The notes under the pieces were generated by a model, which saw only the letters and a program-made list of their open reading frames with translations, was not told the origin of the DNA and ran no database searches. Below are positions 5,179-7,821 of a stretch of 7,821 nucleotides of DNA, one piece after another. The position numbers and the translations under genes were made by a program. Each line of letters starts with the position of its first letter. Positions within the stretch are counted from its first letter, which is position 1. The stretch comes from Bacteroidota bacterium. Its GTDB lineage: Bacteria > Bacteroidota > Bacteroidia > Chitinophagales > Chitinophagaceae. The stretch is taken from positions 1 through 7,821 of the forward strand of contig JAEWWO010000178.1 in NCBI GenBank assembly GCA_023396345.1, read 5' to 3'.

Positions 5179-5757
5179 TTAACTTTCTTTTTCTACCTGT
5201 GCGTAGTTAAGTTCTACCGGAGTGGAACGACCAAAGATTTTTACAGTTACTTTCAGTTTTTTCTTATCGTCATTCACTTCTTCAATCACTCCGTTAAAGT
5301 CGTTAAACGGACCTTCAATAATTTTAATAGTTTCTCCTACAATAAATGGCTCACTTAATACCACTCCCTGGTCATTCATTTCATCTACTCTGCCAAGCAT
5401 TTTGTTTACTTCGCTTTTACGCAGAGAAATAATGTTTCCTTTACTTCCTTTACCATCGGTTAAGAAGTGCATAATATCTGTAATACCGGTCACATGCACT
5501 ACAATATCATCAGTAAGTTTACCATCCGCTACTTCAATCATTACATAACCCGGATAGTAGTTTTTTTCGCGCATTACCTTTTTACCGTTCTGTACGCGAT
5601 ATACTTTTTCCATAGGTAAAAAAACCTGTTTAATGATATCGGTCCATTCATTGCGGACAATATCTTTATCAAGGTATTCTTTCACCTTTTTTTCTTTACC
5701 CGTTACCACACGCAGCACGTACCACTTGGTATCTTCTTTTTTTATTTCTTCTGTCAT
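5179..5757 (-). CDS. nusG: Transcription termination/antitermination protein NusG
   Basis: This 192-residue NusG binds RNA polymerase, suppresses pausing and links transcription to Rho or the ribosome. The N-terminal NGN domain spans about 11-125: KWYVLRVVTGKEKKVKEYL (11-29), FLPMEKVYRVQNGKK (46-60) and the hallmark NYYPGYVMIE (66-75). The C-terminal KOW domain is at about 138-190: VGETIKIIEGPFNDFNGVIEEV, FGRSTPVEL and a final VEKES. The length is close to that of the family. It starts 19 bases after secE and is followed by a terminator. The usual downstream neighbours rplK and rplA are missing. Confidence 0.97.
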   Translation of the reverse strand: MTEEIKKEDTKWYVLRVVTGKEKKVKEYLDKDIVRNEWTDIIKQVFLPMEKVYRVQNGKKVMREKNYYPGYVMIEVADGKLTDDIVVHVTGITDIMHFLTDGKGSKGNIISLRKSEVNKMLGRVDEMNDQGVVLSEPFIVGETIKIIEGPFNDFNGVIEEVNDDKKKLKVTVKIFGRSTPVELNYAQVEKES

Positions 5758-5776
5758 TGATTAATCTTTTTTATCA

Positions 5777-5971
5777 CTATTTGAAAAGTGAATAAATAAA
5801 GTTAAGTGCACCACTGCTGATGAAGTCCATTAACCACACAATTAAGGTGATAATAATGGTGGCAACCAATACAATGATTGTAGATTGCTGAAGATTGTTC
5901 CATGTTGGCCATGTAACTTTCTCCATCAACTCATGATAAGAATCTCTAACGTAGTTAGTAAACTTGCTCAT
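5777..5971 (-). CDS. secE: Preprotein translocase subunit SecE
   Basis: This is the single-spanning short form of SecE, 64 residues from the ATG at 5971. A TTG at 5977 would add two residues, but the ATG gives the normal MSKFTNYVRDSYHELMEKV start. Residues 1-27 form the amphipathic cytoplasmic helix ending in EKVTWPTWNNL, the conserved K-V-(S/T)-W-P motif of SecE. One hydrophobic segment follows at about 31-50 (IIVLVATIIITLIVWLMDFI). SecE clamps SecY in the SecYEG protein-export channel. It lies between tRNA-Trp and nusG, the order found in most bacteria. Confidence 0.95.
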   Translation of the reverse strand: MSKFTNYVRDSYHELMEKVTWPTWNNLQQSTIIVLVATIIITLIVWLMDFISSGALNFIYSLFK

Positions 5972-6000
5972 TTGCAAAAATTATTTTCAAACTGTTTGTT

Positions 6001-6022
6001 TTGATGAAATAATATTCATCAA
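6001..6022 (-). repeat. 8-bp hairpin between tRNA-Trp and secE
   Basis: TTGATGAA (6001-6008) and TTCATCAA (6015-6022) are exact reverse complements around an ATAATA loop. It begins 7 bases past the tRNA-Trp 3' end and lies in the secE leader. With no T-run after it, it is more likely a processing or stability element than a terminator. Confidence 0.45.
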
Positions 6023-6028
6023 TGTCTG

Positions 6029-6099
6029 CACGGGCACTAGGATTCGAACCCAGATCAAAGGTTTTGGAGACCCGTATGCTACCATTGCACCATGCCCGT
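6029..6099 (-). tRNA. tRNA-Trp (anticodon CCA)
   Basis: The minus strand folds as a 71-base tRNA. The acceptor arms ACGGGCA and TGCCCGT pair fully, the discriminator base is G, and no CCA end is encoded. The D arm is GTGC...GCAT, and the anticodon loop CTCCAAA gives CCA (at 6065-6067). The T arm CTGGG-TTCGAAT-CCTAG is normal. The anticodon stem CGGGT/ACCTT is weak (one mismatch and one G-U pair). It sits between tuf and secE, the standard place for trpT in bacteria. Confidence 0.95.
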
Positions 6100-6104
6100 A
6101 AACT

Positions 6105-6140
6105 AATTAGCTAATTAGCAAATTTGCCAATTAGCTAATT
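6105..6140 (-). repeat. 36-bp near-perfect palindrome between tuf and tRNA-Trp
   Basis: Bases 6105-6122 and 6123-6140 are reverse complements at 17 of 18 positions; on the minus-strand transcript the odd pair becomes G-U. Each half also contains the self-palindromic 12-mer AATTAGCTAATT, so it appears twice. It starts 23 bases after the tuf stop and ends 5 bases before tRNA-Trp. There is no T-run, so it is probably an RNA processing or 3'-stabilising hairpin separating tuf mRNA from the tRNA. Confidence 0.7.
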
Positions 6141-6163
6141 TATTATTAAGAACTTGTCTCAAA

Positions 6164-7351
6164 TTATTTCAAAATCTCAGTTACCTGACCTGCACCTACA
6201 GTACGTCCACCTTCACGAATCGCGAATTTAAGACCTTTTTCCATCGCAATTGGAGCGATTAATTTTACTGTAAGGTTGATGTTATCACCAGGCATTACCA
6301 TTTCAGTACCTTCAGGAAGTGTAACTTCACCGGTTACGTCTGTAGTACGGAAATAGAACTGAGGACGATATTTGTTGAAGAATGGAGTATGACGACCACC
6401 TTCTTCTTTACTCAATACGTATACTTCACCTTTAAATTCAGTGTGCGGAGTAATAGATTTTGGTTTACAGATTACCATACCACGACGGATATCTTTTTTC
6501 TCGATACCACGCAATAAGATACCTGCGTTGTCACCAGCCTGACCTTCGTCTAATAATTTTTTGAACATCTCAACACCTGTACAAGTTGATTGTAAAGGCT
6601 GATCAATCAAACCTACGATTTCAACTGGCTCACCTACTCTGATGATACCTCTTTCGATACGACCTGTAGCAACTGTACCACGACCAGTGATAGTGAATAC
6701 GTCTTCTACAGACATAAGGAATGGAAGATCTACCGCTCTTGGAGGCAATGGAACATACTCGTCAACAGCAGCCATTAATTCTCTAACTGCAGGAACCCAT
6801 TTGTCGTCACCGGCTAAAGCACCAGTTGCAGAACCCTGGATGATTGGAGTATTGTCTCCGTCAAATCCGTATGAGCTTAATAAGTCTCTGATTTCCATTT
6901 CTACTAATTCAAGTAGTTCTGGATCATCAACTAAGTCAACTTTATTCATGAATACTACAATACGAGGAACACCTACCTGACGAGCCAAAAGGATATGCTC
7001 TTTAGTTTGTGGCATAGGACCATCAGTAGCAGCAACTACTAAGATAGCTCCGTCCATTTGAGCGGCACCTGTAATCATGTTCTTTACATAGTCAGCGTGA
7101 CCCGGACAGTCTACGTGTGCGTAGTGACGGTTTGCTGTTTGATATTCAACGTGAGCAGTATTGATAGTGATACCTCTTTCTTTTTCTTCAGGTGCACCAT
7201 CAATGTCATCATATTTTCTCACTTCTGCTAAACCATCTTGAGCCAAAATAGTGGTAATAGCAGCAGTTAAGGTAGTTTTACCATGGTCAACGTGACCAAT
7301 TGTACCAATGTTTACGTGGGGTTTATCCCTCTTAAAGGTTTCTTTTGACAT
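6164..7351 (-). CDS. tuf: Translation elongation factor Tu
   Basis: This is a full-length 395-residue EF-Tu, the GTPase that delivers aminoacyl-tRNA to the ribosome. GTPase motifs are in order: GHVDHGKT (19-26), RGITI with the switch-I Thr62, DCPGH (81-85), NKVD (136-139) and GSA (173-175). Domain 2 begins near 205 ([26 protein letters not shown] region), and domain 3 ends in [17 protein letters not shown]. The start [20 protein letters not shown] is the usual one. Codon choice is strongly biased, as expected for a very highly expressed gene. It follows the Tyr-Gly-Thr tRNAs and precedes tRNA-Trp, matching the E. coli tufB operon layout. Confidence 0.99.
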   Translation of the reverse strand: MSKETFKRDKPHVNIGTIGHVDHGKTTLTAAITTILAQDGLAEVRKYDDIDGAPEEKERGITINTAHVEYQTANRHYAHVDCPGHADYVKNMITGAAQMDGAILVVAATDGPMPQTKEHILLARQVGVPRIVVFMNKVDLVDDPELLELVEMEIRDLLSSYGFDGDNTPIIQGSATGALAGDDKWVPAVRELMAAVDEYVPLPPRAVDLPFLMSVEDVFTITGRGTVATGRIERGIIRVGEPVEIVGLIDQPLQSTCTGVEMFKKLLDEGQAGDNAGILLRGIEKKDIRRGMVICKPKSITPHTEFKGEVYVLSKEEGGRHTPFFNKYRPQFYFRTTDVTGEVTLPEGTEMVMPGDNINLTVKLIAPIAMEKGLKFAIREGGRTVGAGQVTEILK

Positions 7352-7488
7352 TTTTATCGGTTTTTTATTGTGGTTTTAAAATGTAACAGTCCACAGTCAC
7401 ATTGACCACAGACCTTATATTTAAAAAATATATTCTACGTTTTCTTAGGTTGCTTCATTCGCTCAATCTTCTACTAAACAGCCATTAG

Positions 7489-7560
<72 letters not shown>

Positions 7561-7664
7561 TTTTGTTTGCAAAGTCATTGTGTCAGTGGAACATATTTCC
7601 GGAGCAACTTTGCGAATATACAAAATTTCATCCAAAAACATGTTTTTCGATGACAACCTTTGAG

Positions 7665-7737
7665 AGCGGAAGACGAGTCTCGAACTCGCAACCTATAGAT
7701 TGGAAGGCTATCGCTCTACCAATTGAGCTACTTCCGC
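7665..7737 (-). tRNA. tRNA-Gly (anticodon TCC)
   Basis: This is a 73-base tRNA on the minus strand. The acceptor GCGGAAG pairs with CTTCCGC, the discriminator is T, and CCA is not encoded. The D arm is GCTC-AATTGGTA-GAGC, and the T arm GCGAG-TTCGAGA-CTCGT. The anticodon loop CTTCCAA gives TCC at 7702-7704. The anticodon stem ATAGC/TCTAT has a C-U mismatch at pair 31-39. It lies 7 bases after tRNA-Tyr and 104 before tRNA-Thr in transcription order. Confidence 0.94.
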
Positions 7738-7744
7738 TTTTTTG

Positions 7745-7821
7745 TGGGCAGTGGTGGATTCGAACCACCGAAGTCGAAAGACAGCGGATTTACAGTCCGC
7801 CCCATTTGGCCACTCTGGTAA
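7745..7821 (-). tRNA. tRNA-Tyr (anticodon GTA), 5' end cut by the window
   Basis: The minus strand shows a class II tRNA with a long variable arm (TGTCTTTCGACTTCG region). The anticodon stem-loop GCGGA-CTGTAAA-TCCGC gives anticodon GTA at 7791-7793. The T arm GGTGG-TTCGAAT-CCACC is perfect, and the 3' acceptor ACTGCCC is followed by A. The matching 5' acceptor should be GGGCAGT; only its last base lies in the window, so about six bases are missing. Confidence 0.94.

Noticed and set aside
5972..5977. TTG start for SecE adding Met-Gln
   Set aside because: The ATG at 5971 gives the usual SecE N-terminus; the TTG offers no better context.
6642..6980. Open frame opposite tuf on the plus strand
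   Set aside because: It is a shadow of the strongly codon-biased EF-Tu gene and has no recognisable domain.
7634..7647. AAAAACATGTTTTT palindrome between tRNA-Gly and tRNA-Thr as a terminator
   Set aside because: The stem is almost entirely A-T with no stable loop, and ending transcription here would cut the tRNA-tuf operon.

Overview
The window is AT-rich DNA that looks like chromosome of a Bacteroidota (Bacteroidetes) bacterium. No Shine-Dalgarno pattern is evident before the start codons I checked. Two octamers match the Bacteroidota TAnnTTTG -7 promoter box, and the proteins resemble Bacteroidota forms. I cannot fix the genus from the sequence; Chitinophagales or a near relative is a guess.

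Positions 1-2589 (+ strand) hold a tightly packed sulfane-sulfur operon. It contains the C-terminus of a multi-domain rhodanese protein (probably a metallo-beta-lactamase/persulfide dioxygenase-rhodanese fusion, cut by the window edge), a DUF2892-rhodanese membrane protein, a small DUF2892-like membrane protein with a CC-x4-C motif, two adjacent half-size YeeE/YedE sulfur transporters whose reading frames overlap by one base, and a stand-alone rhodanese. The inferred logic is that the YeeE pair moves a reduced sulfur compound across the inner membrane, while three rhodanese active sites (CAGGYRS, CASGMRS, CLSGGRS) carry or detoxify the sulfur.

Positions 2593-5104 are a mixed region: a ZIP metal transporter (-), a short apparent relic of a glycerophosphodiester phosphodiesterase (-), an ecotin-type serine protease inhibitor (+) whose lipoprotein signal peptide lies one base out of frame, a 48-residue small protein (-) and a secreted alpha/beta-hydrolase esterase (-).

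Positions 5118-7821 (- strand) are the conserved translation/secretion block. In transcription order it reads tRNA-Tyr (cut by the edge), tRNA-Gly(TCC), tRNA-Thr(GGT), tuf (EF-Tu), tRNA-Trp(CCA), secE, nusG, then a strong intrinsic terminator. In most bacteria nusG is followed by rplK-rplA-rplJ-rplL-rpoBC; here the block stops at nusG and an unrelated esterase follows, so the usual synteny is broken.

The best leads are the frameshifted lipo-ecotin with a lysine at P1, the compact triple-rhodanese/split-YeeE operon, the gene relic upstream of the ZIP transporter, the unlisted 48-residue gene, and the promoter-like box embedded in the nusG terminator.
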